Of a DNA stretch of 42,085 nt, positions 16,060 to 24,420 are shown in pieces; the first letter of the stretch is position 1, and each line of letters starts with the position of its first letter. The DNA is from Bacilli bacterium (GTDB lineage Bacteria > Bacillota_I > Bacilli_A > RFN20 > CAG-826). The stretch covers positions 1 through 42,085 of the forward strand of contig JAEDDA010000009.1 of NCBI GenBank assembly GCA_016298185.1, in the 5' to 3' direction. The position numbers and the translations under genes are program-made. The notes beneath the pieces were generated by a model, which was not told the origin of the DNA, searched no databases, and saw only the letters and a program-made list of their open reading frames with translations.

Positions 16060-16779
16060 TTATTCTCCTTTTCTACAAGTGGTTCCTAAGGTATCGCCCA
16101 TAGCCACTTTGATAAAATTTTCTGGGTCAGACATTGAGAAGATTCTCACCTCAACATCTTGTTCTTTAATTAATTCTACAGCAGATAGGTCCATAATTTG
16201 AAGATTCTTATCAATAATTTCTTGGAAAGTTATCTTGTTGAAGAACTTTGCATCAGGATATTTTGTTGGATCTTTGTCATAGACACCCTCCACACCATTC
16301 TTGCCCATGAATATAGCTTCACACTTGGTTTCTAACGCTCTTAAGGTTGCTGCGGTATCTGTTGTAAAGAATGGACGACCAGTACCACCAGCTAAGAAAA
16401 CGATATAACCATGTGCCATTGCATCCATAGCTTTTTCTGGGGTGTAGGCGGTTGTAATATCACTAATTTCAGGAAGTGCGGAGAAGACAACAGAGCGGAC
16501 ACCGAGTTCTTTTAAAGCACTAGACATCGCCACAGCATTAATAACTGTGCCCATCATACCCATGTAATCGGCTGGTGCGCGTTCAATTCCAATATCATCA
16601 GCTAATTTACCGCGCCAGATATTTCCTGCGCCAATGACGACGGCAATTTGAACTCCTTTATCGTGTAGTTCTTTCATCATCTTGGCCATTTTCTTAACAC
16701 AATCGACATTAAGAATTTGCATTGCGGATTCATCTTTTAAAGCTTCGCCACTAAGTTTTAATAACACTCTTTTGTACAT
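16060..16779 (-). CDS. pyrH: UMP kinase
   Basis: 239 residues from the ATG at 16779, chosen because a perfect AGGAGG lies 7 bases upstream; the frame could be extended 13 codons but only into the tsf terminator. Hexameric amino-acid-kinase-fold enzyme phosphorylating UMP to UDP. Motifs: KLSGEAL, VIGAGNIWRG, GGTGRPFFTTDTAA, and NGVEGVYDKDP. A strong terminator ends about 12 bases before its ribosome site, so its expression depends on read-through from rpsB-tsf or a promoter I cannot see. Confidence 0.97.
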   Translation of the reverse strand: MYKRVLLKLSGEALKDESAMQILNVDCVKKMAKMMKELHDKGVQIAVVIGAGNIWRGKLADDIGIERAPADYMGMMGTVINAVAMSSALKELGVRSVVFSALPEISDITTAYTPEKAMDAMAHGYIVFLAGGTGRPFFTTDTAATLRALETKCEAIFMGKNGVEGVYDKDPTKYPDAKFFNKITFQEIIDKNLQIMDLSAVELIKEQDVEVRIFSMSDPENFIKVAMGDTLGTTCRKGE

Positions 16780-16800
16780 AATTCGCCTCCTGATTCTTTT

Positions 16801-16830
16801 TAAAAAAAGAAACACCAAAACGGTGTTTCT
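16801..16830 (-). terminator. Intrinsic terminator between tsf and pyrH
   Basis: Minus strand AGAAACACC/GGTGTTTCT, a perfect 9-bp stem (16830-16822 with 16816-16808), five-base loop, then seven T. It starts 6 bases after the tsf stop codon. It likely trims pyrH-frr expression relative to the abundant rpsB-tsf mRNA. Confidence 0.85.
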
Positions 16831-16836
16831 AAATAA

Positions 16837-17712
16837 TTATTTCATTTGAGACATGACTTCATTAGCGAAATCATCTTGTCGTTTTTCAATACCTTCACCA
16901 ACTTGGTAACGGACAAATTTTAAAACGTTAACGCCTTTTTCTTTAAGTACTTGTGCGACTGTCTTGGAATCATCCATTAAGAACGCTTGTGAACCTAAGA
17001 CCATTTCGGAATAGTATTTTGTCACTTTTGCATCGATGATCTTTGCTAACATTTCGGCTGGTTTACCAGCGAGTTTTGGATCATTCTTTGCAGCTTCTAA
17101 TTGAACTTGTTTTTCGTGTTCAACATCAGCAGCGTTAACATCATTCAATGATAAATATTGTGGGTTGTTAGCAGCGATGTGCATTGCTAAACCTTTACCG
17201 AGTTCGGCGTCTTCTTTATCAAGAGCGACGGCAACTGCAATTTTACCACCCATATGGATGTAGCTTGCGATGTAAGCATAGTTTGCTTTATCTAAGATAA
17301 CGAATCTACGAAGATCAAACTTTTCACCCATCTTAACGGTAGCATCTGTGAATAAATCTTTTGTTAATTCTTTAGCAGCTTCTAAGCTTGCTGGTCTGTT
17401 CTTAAGAATTAATTCAGCACAGCCTTCCACTAAAGCACGGAATGCATCACCTTTCGCAACGAAGTCTGTTTCACAGTTAACTTCGAGAACGACGACACAA
17501 CCACATTTTTCACAAACCTTTGTAATTGCTAAACCTTCAGCAGCAATACGGTCTGCTTTCTTTGCGGCTTTTGCTAAGCCTTTTTCTCTTAACCAGTCTG
17601 TGGCTTTATCTAAATTGCAATCATTGGCTAATAATGCGCCTTTGCAATCCATTAAACCGGCACCGGTTCTATCACGTAAGACTTTGATTAAATCAATTAA
17701 ATTTTCTGCCAT
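16837..17712 (-). CDS. tsf: Translation elongation factor Ts
   Basis: 291 residues; nucleotide exchange factor for EF-Tu. N-terminal UBA-like helices (LIDLIKVLRDRTGAGLMDCK) are followed by the core with EVNCETDFVAK and the C-terminal coiled part. The ATG overlaps the rpsB stop codon (TAATG), a tight coupling of S2 and EF-Ts synthesis. Its own ribosome site GAAGGAG lies within the end of rpsB. Confidence 0.98.
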   Translation of the reverse strand: MAENLIDLIKVLRDRTGAGLMDCKGALLANDCNLDKATDWLREKGLAKAAKKADRIAAEGLAITKVCEKCGCVVVLEVNCETDFVAKGDAFRALVEGCAELILKNRPASLEAAKELTKDLFTDATVKMGEKFDLRRFVILDKANYAYIASYIHMGGKIAVAVALDKEDAELGKGLAMHIAANNPQYLSLNDVNAADVEHEKQVQLEAAKNDPKLAGKPAEMLAKIIDAKVTKYYSEMVLGSQAFLMDDSKTVAQVLKEKGVNVLKFVRYQVGEGIEKRQDDFANEVMSQMK

Positions 17713-18761
17713 TATTTGTTTTCTCCTTCAGCTTCTGCTTTTGGGGCTTCTGCTTTTGGTTCTGCTTTCTTTCTTGGGGCTGGTTTTCTGGCTGGTTTTT
17801 TGCCTTCTTCACCATTAGCGGCGTTTCTAGCAGCTTCACGTTCCGCTTGTTCTTTTTCCCAAGCTTCTTGACGAGCTTGTCTTTCAGCTCTGATTCTCGC
17901 TAATTTTTCAGCGTTTTCTTTTTCTGTTTGATGAATGACATCTTTCATGGTGATGGATTCGCCTTCGTCTTTAACATATGCGACAACTGGTAATCCACCT
18001 TTGCTTTCGACGATGGCGTCAGCGATAACCGCTAAGATTAAGCTAACGGAACGAATTGCATCATCGTTTGCAGGAATGACATAATCAACGACATCTGGAT
18101 CGCTGTTTGTGTCAATAATACCGAAGACTGGGATTCTTAATTTACGAGCTTCAGCAACGGCATTGTGTTCAACGCGTGGGTCAACGACAAATAACGCGTT
18201 AGGAACTTTTCTCATTTCCTTGATACCTTCGAGGTTCTTGGATAATTTTTCTTTTTCTTTTCTAAGTTGAGCAGCTTCTTGTTTTGGTAAGAGGTCTAAT
18301 TCGCCTTCTTCTTCTCTTCTTTCGAGTTCTTTCAAGAATCTGATTCTGGATTGGATGGTTTTGAAGTTTGTTAATGTACCACCTAACCAACGGTTGTTGA
18401 TGTAGAAGGATCCAGAACGTAATGCTTCAGCTTGGACTGCTTCTTGGCATTGTCTCTTTGTGCCGACAAATAAGACTTTACCACCATTATCAACGATTTC
18501 TTTCATTGCCTTGTAAGCAACGCTAACTAGATCGACTGTTTGTTGTAAGTCGAGAATGTAAACACCATTACGAGCACCATAGATGTATTTCTTCATCTTT
18601 GGGTTCCATCTGCGTGTTTGATGACCGAAATGAGAACCAGCTTCTAACAATTTCTTCATTGTGATGACTGGTGCATCAGGATCATGCATAACTGCTGCCA
18701 TTTCATTAGCTGCAGGTGCCGCTTCTTCTTGAGCGACTACTTTCTTTTCTTCTTCACTCAT
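17712..18761 (-). CDS. rpsB: 30S ribosomal protein S2, with long charged tails
   Basis: 349 residues against about 240-260 for most bacterial S2. The core is typical: LLEAGSHFGHQTRRWNPKM, YIYGARNGVYILDL, LFVGTKRQC, NNRWLGGTLTN, and VFGIIDTNSDPD. The excess is an N-terminal Glu/Ala-rich leader of about 30 residues and a C-terminal extension of about 80 residues that begins charged and coil-like (EKENAEKLARIRAERQAR) and ends in Pro/Ala/Lys/Glu repeats. Strong ribosome site AAGGAGG. It has its own promoter and a structured leader. Confidence 0.97.
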   Translation of the reverse strand: MSEEEKKVVAQEEAAPAANEMAAVMHDPDAPVITMKKLLEAGSHFGHQTRRWNPKMKKYIYGARNGVYILDLQQTVDLVSVAYKAMKEIVDNGGKVLFVGTKRQCQEAVQAEALRSGSFYINNRWLGGTLTNFKTIQSRIRFLKELERREEEGELDLLPKQEAAQLRKEKEKLSKNLEGIKEMRKVPNALFVVDPRVEHNAVAEARKLRIPVFGIIDTNSDPDVVDYVIPANDDAIRSVSLILAVIADAIVESKGGLPVVAYVKDEGESITMKDVIHQTEKENAEKLARIRAERQARQEAWEKEQAEREAARNAANGEEGKKPARKPAPRKKAEPKAEAPKAEAEGENK

Positions 18762-18885
18762 TTTGTGAGCCTCCTTATGTTTTGTCCTCCACCGCTTCTA
18801 GGAACTCAACCACCTCCGCAATCTTTAGCGAGGCACAACGGGAGTTCAATCCACAGTGTGTGTAGTCTGTGATTATTCACAGCGT
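18762..18885 (-). promoter_or_regulatory. Structured 5' leader of rpsB, candidate S2 autoregulatory RNA
   Basis: About 118 bases lie between the predicted start site (near 18879) and the ATG. Visible structure: an inverted repeat CTGTGA/TCACAG at 18882-18867 that straddles the start site; GAACTC (18847-18842) pairing with GAGTTC (18807-18802); and inside it a hairpin CCTCGC/GCGGAGG (18833-18813) with one bulge. A GGAGG-like copy precedes the real AAGGAGG ribosome site. Known S2 proteins repress their own operon; that this leader does so is inference. Confidence 0.45.
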
Positions 18886-18913
18886 GTTATATATTACCAA
18901 AAGCCTTTGTCTA
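18886..18913 (-). promoter_or_regulatory. Promoter of rpsB-tsf
   Basis: Minus strand TAGACA (18913-18908), 16-base spacer, TATAAC (18891-18886). The -35 lies inside the terminator stem of xerC, so the two signals share bases. Confidence 0.5.
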
Positions 18914-18922
18914 AGACAAGGC
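18897..18922 (-). terminator. Terminator of xerC
   Basis: Minus strand GCCTTGTC, TTA, GACAA-A-GGC: an eight-pair stem with one bulged A (18922-18903), followed by TTTT. It begins one base after the xerC stop codon. The T tract is short. Confidence 0.55.
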
Positions 18923-18923
18923 A

Positions 18924-19880
18924 TTATTTATTTTCGCATTTCTTTCGCGCTCTCGGAAATGCATCAATGTATGCCTGTTTCATAGCTTCACTCGAGATGT
19001 GTGTATAAACCTGTGTGGTATTAAGAGAAGCGTGGCCCAAAAGTTCTTGAATAACCCGCAAATCTGCACCATTTTCCAATAAATGGGTGGCAAAACTATG
19101 TCTTAATAGGTGTGGATGAAGACCGACAAAAGTACCGGTTTTTTCTTCAATTTGGTCAAGGATATATTCAAGTCCACGAGTGGTTAATTTTGGTTCTTTT
19201 AATTCTTTGCCGCTTTTCTCAAAAACTGGTTCGAATGGTCTATCACTTAAGAAAATCAATGATGTATTAACTTGCTTCTTGGCGAGTAATTTTGGTCGAC
19301 AAACATCAATATATTTTTGCACCGCAACTTTGCATTCATCGGTAAATGGAACAAGTCTTTCTTTGTTACCTTTACCATTAACTCTCACAATACGAGTTCT
19401 AAAATTAATGTCTTGTAAAGTAAGGTCCACTAGTTCACTAGCACGTAGTCCACAGTAATAAAGAAGAGATAAAATAGCCTGATCTCTAATTGCGAGTTCA
19501 TCAGTTCTTTTTGCGTTTTCTCTTAATATTTCTTGGATTTGATCACGATATAAAGCGTGAGGAAATTTCTTATCTGTTTTTGGCGAATCCACAAGTAAGA
19601 ATGGATTCTCTTTGACAACATGATGATCCACCAAGTAGTAATAGAAATGCCTTAAGGAAGATAATCTTCTCTTACATGATCTTTTAGATATTCCAGCATT
19701 TAATTCATCAGTCAAAAAATTACGGATGGTGATTTGATCCACTTCATCCATCAATGTTCCTTCTTTTAATAAAAAATCAAAAAACTTTTCGACATCGAAT
19801 TTATAACTTTGTACTGTCTTAGGAGAGTACTTTCTTTCGTTTAATAAGTAGTCCAAAAAGTCATGGGTTTGTTTGTTCAT
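18924..19880 (-). CDS. xerC: XerC/XerD-type tyrosine recombinase
   Basis: 318 residues, normal for the family. N-terminal SAM-like core-binding domain (NKQTHDFLDYLLNERKYSPKTVQSY), then the catalytic domain with R in CGLRASEL, K in GKGNKERLVPF, H-x-x-R in HLLRHSFATH, H in LGHASL, and the nucleophile Y in TTQVYTHIS. It resolves chromosome dimers at dif with a partner recombinase. I call it XerC because it follows topA, as in Bacillus (codV); sequence alone does not separate XerC from XerD. No ribosome site is clear. Confidence 0.88.
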   Translation of the reverse strand: MNKQTHDFLDYLLNERKYSPKTVQSYKFDVEKFFDFLLKEGTLMDEVDQITIRNFLTDELNAGISKRSCKRRLSSLRHFYYYLVDHHVVKENPFLLVDSPKTDKKFPHALYRDQIQEILRENAKRTDELAIRDQAILSLLYYCGLRASELVDLTLQDINFRTRIVRVNGKGNKERLVPFTDECKVAVQKYIDVCRPKLLAKKQVNTSLIFLSDRPFEPVFEKSGKELKEPKLTTRGLEYILDQIEEKTGTFVGLHPHLLRHSFATHLLENGADLRVIQELLGHASLNTTQVYTHISSEAMKQAYIDAFPRARKKCENK

Positions 19881-19904
19881 AAAGTTATTGTAATTTATTA
19901 AAAG

Positions 19905-19928
19905 AAAAAACGGAAATTATTTCCGTTT
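19905..19928 (-). terminator. Terminator overlapping the topA stop codon
   Basis: Minus strand AAACGGAAA, TAA, TTTCCGTTT: a perfect 9-bp stem (19928-19920 with 19916-19908) whose three-base loop is exactly the topA TAA, followed by TTT and C-TTTT. The last topA codons therefore encode one arm. Confidence 0.75.
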
Positions 19929-22016
19929 CTTTTTATACATTTTTTCCATGTAGTTACAAGTTGGATAATTGGTACATCCAAGGAAGTAACCATATTTGCC
20001 TCTCTTTTTGATGAGATGGCCACCGCAATCAGGACATGGTTTGACATATTGAGATTCATCAATCACCACTTTTTCTTCTTTCACATAGTGGCAGGTTGGG
20101 AATCCAGAACAGGCAACAAACTTTTTGCCTTTTTTGTCTTTTCTTTCCACAAGTGGTTTGCCACATAAAGGACATGTTTCACCAGTATAGATGACTTCCT
20201 TCTTTTCCTTTTGGACATATTTACAAGCCGGATAATTACTACAGCCAATAAATCTTCCATTAGTACCTTCTTTATAGACAAGTGGGGAACCACATTTTGG
20301 ACATAAATCACCTGTTGGCTCTTCTCGATCTTTGTACATGATTAAGTTAGCGTTATCAATTTGTTTAATGAATGTGTTATAGAAAGATGATAAGGCTTGA
20401 ACACGAGATTCGGTTGCGGATTGCACATTATCTAATTGTTCTTCCATCTTTGCTGTATACTTCGCATTAATAATTTCTGGGAAATATTTGTTTAAAACAT
20501 AAGCGGTTTTCTTGCCTTGTTCTGTACTAGTCAAAATACCACCGACATCATCGACATATTTACGATCTTTTAAAATCTTAATTGTGGATGCATAGGTAGA
20601 TGGTCTACCAATACCGACGTCTTCCATTAATTTAACAAGTTTAGCTTCGGAATATTTCGCAGGAGCTTGTGTGAATTTTTGTTCTGCACTCTTAGTTAGA
20701 ACTGGCACTTCTGTTCCAATGTTTAATGTTGGGAAGTTACCGCTATAATCTTTTGGTGCTTCTGGATCATAATAAACGACTTCATAACCTTTAAAGACGG
20801 TGTGCGCAAGTTCTACTTTGAACTTTAAACCATTGCCTTCTAATGTGATGGTCATCACTTCTTCTTTCTTTGGTTTCATCATGCTTGCTAAAGCACGATT
20901 ATAAATTAATTTATAAAGACGATACTGATCGCTTGTTAAATACTTTCTGATAGAATCTGGTGTTCTGTGGTTTGAGGTAGGTCTAATAGCTTCGTGAGCA
21001 TCTTGCATTAATTCCGTTTTCTTTTCTTTCTTAACGCGGCCTAAATACTCTTTACCAAAGTTTTCAATAATATAAGCGCTTGCTCTTTGGACATATGTGT
21101 CTGATAAACGTGTCGAGTCAGTACGCATATATGTAATTAAACCGACGTGTTCACCATGAACTTCAATACCTTCGTATAACTTTTGTGCTTCTCTTTGTGT
21201 TTTATCGGTTTTGAACTTTAATCTCGCAAATGCTTCTTGTTGCATTGTGGATGTAGTAAATGGTTCTTTACTTTCTTTAGTTCTAAACTCTTTTTTGATA
21301 TCAACGATAGATAAATTTTCTGGAATCTTGCTTAAGATTTCATTAGCTTCTTTTTCGTTATGAATCTTCACTTCTTCACCATTAACACTTACTAAAGTAA
21401 GTGGAAATTCTTTATAAGTGAGTTTAGCGGTAGATAAAATATTCCAGTATTCCTCAGGAACAAAGGATTCAATTTCTAAATCGTGATCAGCGATTAATTT
21501 TAATGTCGCAGATTGGACACGACCCGCACTACGGGAGTGAATTTTCTTATATAAAAGGGTGGATAATTTAAATCCGATAATTCTATCTAAAATACGTCTA
21601 GTTTCTTGAGAAGCAACGAGGTTTAAGTCAATGGTTCTTGGATTTTTCATTGCCTCTGTAATAGAGTCTCTAGTAATTTCATGGAACTCTAATCTTTTGG
21701 TGGTTTTAACATCTAAACCTAAAACTTGCGCTAAGTGCCAAGCAATAGATTCACCTTCTCTATCAGGGTCGGTTGCCAAAATAACTTCTTCAGCTTCACG
21801 ACTGACGGAACGTAATTTACCAACTACGCCTTCTTTATCTTTATTAATAATATACGTGGGCGCGAATCCATTATCGACATCTACACCGAGTCCGCCTTTA
21901 CCTTTGGTGGCTAGGTCACGGATGTGTCCTAGAGAGGCTTCAACATGATAGTCTTCTCCCAAGTAACGCTTGATTGTTGTGCACTTGGCTGGAGATTCAA
22001 CGATAACTAATTTCAT
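19917..22016 (-). CDS. topA: DNA topoisomerase I
   Basis: 699 residues, type IA, relaxes negative supercoils. TOPRIM domain at the N-terminus (ESPAKCTTIKRYLG; ATDPDREGES), then the catalytic domain with LITYMRTDSTRLS, whose Tyr forms the 5'-phosphotyrosine. The C-terminus carries three zinc ribbons, each with C-x2-C and a later C-x5-C pair (CPKCG, CPLCG, CPDCG). It has its own strong promoter. The stop codon lies in the loop of the terminator. Confidence 0.98.
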   Translation of the reverse strand: MKLVIVESPAKCTTIKRYLGEDYHVEASLGHIRDLATKGKGGLGVDVDNGFAPTYIINKDKEGVVGKLRSVSREAEEVILATDPDREGESIAWHLAQVLGLDVKTTKRLEFHEITRDSITEAMKNPRTIDLNLVASQETRRILDRIIGFKLSTLLYKKIHSRSAGRVQSATLKLIADHDLEIESFVPEEYWNILSTAKLTYKEFPLTLVSVNGEEVKIHNEKEANEILSKIPENLSIVDIKKEFRTKESKEPFTTSTMQQEAFARLKFKTDKTQREAQKLYEGIEVHGEHVGLITYMRTDSTRLSDTYVQRASAYIIENFGKEYLGRVKKEKKTELMQDAHEAIRPTSNHRTPDSIRKYLTSDQYRLYKLIYNRALASMMKPKKEEVMTITLEGNGLKFKVELAHTVFKGYEVVYYDPEAPKDYSGNFPTLNIGTEVPVLTKSAEQKFTQAPAKYSEAKLVKLMEDVGIGRPSTYASTIKILKDRKYVDDVGGILTSTEQGKKTAYVLNKYFPEIINAKYTAKMEEQLDNVQSATESRVQALSSFYNTFIKQIDNANLIMYKDREEPTGDLCPKCGSPLVYKEGTNGRFIGCSNYPACKYVQKEKKEVIYTGETCPLCGKPLVERKDKKGKKFVACSGFPTCHYVKEEKVVIDESQYVKPCPDCGGHLIKKRGKYGYFLGCTNYPTCNYMEKMYKKKRK

Positions 22017-22043
22017 CCATTCGCTCCTTTTTTACCGGACTAA

Positions 22044-22072
22044 ATTATGGACACCAAAACGGGACTTGTCAA
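22044..22072 (-). promoter_or_regulatory. Promoter of topA
   Basis: Minus strand TTGACA (22072-22067), exact 17-base spacer, CATAAT (22049-22044). One of the best matches to the vegetative consensus in the window; it gives a leader of about 20 bases with AAGGAG. Confidence 0.8.
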
Positions 22073-22131
22073 CTGCTTTGAAAGCTATTTCCTATATTAA
22101 ATAAAAGAGATATTTATTTAAGATTTTTTCA

Positions 22132-22908
22132 CTAATAACGGGACATCTCTTTTAATACATCATCGGCGTTTTCAATCAAAATAGCACCGTTAGAAATAAG
22201 ACGGTTACATTCCGATCTTTGCCCTGCTGGATAAGGTAAACACATGACATCAGAATTACCATTTAAGGCTAATAATGCAGTAGTCATAGAACCTGATTGA
22301 TACTTTGCTTCTGTAACAATTAAAGTCTTACTTAAACCCGCAATGATACGATTTCTGATTGGAAAATTTGAAGGTTCTGGTTCATCATTTCCAGGATATT
22401 CACTTAATAATAAGTGGTTTTTCTTAATTTCCTCATATAATTTTGCGTTACTCGAAGGATAACAATAATCAATGCCACATCCTAAAACCGCGACTGTTTT
22501 ACCACCTCTATCGATTGCGGCGTGATGAGCAATAGAATCAATGCCTCGAGCCATACCAGAAACAATCGTATATCCTTTCGCCGCTAAATCTCCTGCTATC
22601 TCTGTAGTCTTAGAAGAACCATATTCGGAACAATCCCTTGAACCGACCACCGAGATGTTTTTGTAATAATCGGAAACAAAGTTTAGGTCACCGTAATAGA
22701 ACAAAACGAATGGTGGTTTTACAATATGCCTTAAAGCTGCAGGATACTCAGGATCAAGTAACGTGACTGTTCGACATTTAAGCATCTCTGCTTTTTGTAA
22801 AAATTCATCTTCTGGATGTTCCCTTGAACTGACCGCGGTCATGATGTCATCCCATTTACCTTTGTACTTAATAACAAGGGCAATGAGTATATCTCTACTA
22901 GTATTCAT
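22132..22908 (-). CDS. dprA: DNA-processing protein DprA/Smf, short form
   Basis: 258 residues. Rossmann-like DprA core that binds single-stranded DNA and loads RecA during transformation. Motifs: LLDPEYPAALR, SVVGSRDCSEYG, VSGMARGIDSIAHHAA, VLGCGIDYCYP, FPIRNRIIAGLS, and VTEAKYQSGSMTTA. It ends right after the core (LISNGAILIENADDVLKEM) and lacks the C-terminal winged helix seen in many homologues (about 290-370 residues). GGAGGT ribosome site. It lies between rnhB and topA as in Bacillus. No other competence genes are in view. Confidence 0.93.
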   Translation of the reverse strand: MNTSRDILIALVIKYKGKWDDIMTAVSSREHPEDEFLQKAEMLKCRTVTLLDPEYPAALRHIVKPPFVLFYYGDLNFVSDYYKNISVVGSRDCSEYGSSKTTEIAGDLAAKGYTIVSGMARGIDSIAHHAAIDRGGKTVAVLGCGIDYCYPSSNAKLYEEIKKNHLLLSEYPGNDEPEPSNFPIRNRIIAGLSKTLIVTEAKYQSGSMTTALLALNGNSDVMCLPYPAGQRSECNRLISNGAILIENADDVLKEMSRY

Positions 22909-22955
22909 AAAAAATACCTCCTACTAATACATAGGGGGTGTTTTTCATTTTTTTC

Positions 22956-23579
22956 TCAAAAAAGTGTAATTTTTTCTATTAATCGTTTTTTAACAGGTGC
23001 ATATGTGAACCTGTGAAGACCCTTTTTCGGTCCATATTTATCTAAGGCTTCAAGGTGAATTTTTGTTCCATACCCTTTATGCTTAGCAATTTGATATTCC
23101 GGATATTGCTTATCTAACTCATAGCAGTAATGATCTCTACAGACTTTAGCAATAATTGATGCTGCGGCAACGCATAACGCTAAAGCATCACCATGGATTA
23201 ATGCTTCTTTTGGACAATCATATTTATTCATCTTCACAGCGTCAGTGATAATCATATCGAATTTATGATTCATATTTTCAATTGCGCGTTCCATCGCAAG
23301 TCTAGAAGCATTGAGAATATTAATCTTATCTATTTCTTCTGCGGTACATCTTCCAACACCATAGGCAATCGCGTTTTCTTTAATAATTTGGAAAGCTTCT
23401 TCTCTTTGTTTTTCACTTAATTGTTTAGAGTCATTAATTAAGTCACATTTAAAATCTTTTGGAAGAATAACTGCACCCGCAAAAACATCACCCAAAAGGC
23501 AACCTCTTCCGGCTTCATCACATCCGACTATTAATTTAATATCCTTACTATAATATTGTTGTTCGTAATCTAGAGCCAC
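22956..23579 (-). CDS. rnhB: Ribonuclease HII
   Basis: 207 residues; removes RNA primers and single ribonucleotides from DNA. The DEAGRG motif (in VGCDEAGRGCLLG) gives the first Asp/Glu pair, TDAVKM the second carboxylate region, and AASIIAKVCRDHY the last Asp. The start is a GTG at 23579 with AAGGA upstream; it overlaps the end of rbgA by 10 bases. Confidence 0.95.
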   Translation of the reverse strand: MALDYEQQYYSKDIKLIVGCDEAGRGCLLGDVFAGAVILPKDFKCDLINDSKQLSEKQREEAFQIIKENAIAYGVGRCTAEEIDKINILNASRLAMERAIENMNHKFDMIITDAVKMNKYDCPKEALIHGDALALCVAAASIIAKVCRDHYCYELDKQYPEYQIAKHKGYGTKIHLEALDKYGPKKGLHRFTYAPVKKRLIEKITLF

Positions 23580-24412
23580 TCTAAAGATATCCTTCCTAAA
23601 AGACCATCTTTAAATTCCTTTAATAAAAGCGATTCGGCTTTTAATATATCTAATCGACCACTACCAGCGAGCAATCCACGCTTATTAGCAATCTCTTCTA
23701 ATACTTCTTTTTGTTCGCCTATAGTCTCAATACCAAAGCGTTCTTTTAAAGCGTTTGGATAATGCTCTTTTAAGAACTTCAAAAGAACAGAAACCAATTC
23801 ATTATTTGGCAAAATATCTTCTCTAATTGAACCTAAAAGCGCAAGATTTACGGCTTTTTCTTGGTTTTCGTAACTCATTGGTAAAATACCTGGAGTATCT
23901 AAAAGCAAGAAATCTTTATTCACTCTAATCCATTGTTCACCACGTGTATAACCTGGTTTATTTTGCACGCCCGCTGCTTTTCTTTTTGCGAGTAAATTAA
24001 TGAGGGATGATTTACCAACATTTGGGATACCAATAATCATGGTTCTAATTGGTTGCGGTTTCATACCTCTTGCCATTTCTTTAGCCCATTTAGTTTTCCC
24101 TAAACGAATAACGGCGTTAGATATTGAGTTATAAGAATTCTTATCATTAACATTAACCACTAAGACTTCACTATCTTCTGTACGGAAGTGTTTTTGCCAT
24201 TTAGAGGTTTGTTCAGGGTCAGCTAAGTCAGCCTTAGTGAAAACATATAATTTCTTCTTATGTTGAATGACTTTTTCTAAATGTTCGTTGATAGATGATT
24301 TAGGAGCGCGGGCATCAAAAAGTTCGATGACTACATCAATCACCTTAACTTTTTCTTCAACCTCGTGAAGTGCTTTATTCATGTGTCCAGGAAACCAATG
24401 GATGTTATTCAT
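23570..24412 (-). CDS. rbgA: Ribosome biogenesis GTPase RbgA (YlqF)
   Basis: 280 residues from the ATG at 24412, which has AGGAG 5 bases upstream and starts MNNIHWFPGHM as in homologues; an upstream ATG at 24460 inside lepB is rejected. Circularly permuted GTPase: G4 (TKAD) comes before G1 (GIPNVGKSS) and G3 (DTPG). It helps late maturation of the 50S subunit. The lepB stop codon lies 8 bases upstream, so they are probably co-transcribed. Confidence 0.94.
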   Translation of the reverse strand: MNNIHWFPGHMNKALHEVEEKVKVIDVVIELFDARAPKSSINEHLEKVIQHKKKLYVFTKADLADPEQTSKWQKHFRTEDSEVLVVNVNDKNSYNSISNAVIRLGKTKWAKEMARGMKPQPIRTMIIGIPNVGKSSLINLLAKRKAAGVQNKPGYTRGEQWIRVNKDFLLLDTPGILPMSYENQEKAVNLALLGSIREDILPNNELVSVLLKFLKEHYPNALKERFGIETIGEQKEVLEEIANKRGLLAGSGRLDILKAESLLLKEFKDGLLGRISLEWL

Positions 24413-24420
24413 AAAAACTC

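Noticed and set aside
16780..16818. Longer pyrH start at 16818
   Set aside because: It would lie inside the terminator T tract, while ATG 16779 has a perfect AGGAGG.
20081..20311. A 76-codon minus-strand frame within topA
   Set aside because: Same-strand alternative frame of the zinc-ribbon region; its Cys and Lys content only mirrors topA codons.
22097..22121. AT-only inverted repeat TTAAATAAA/TTTATTTAA after dprA as a terminator
   Set aside because: No GC pairs and no T tract follows on the minus strand.
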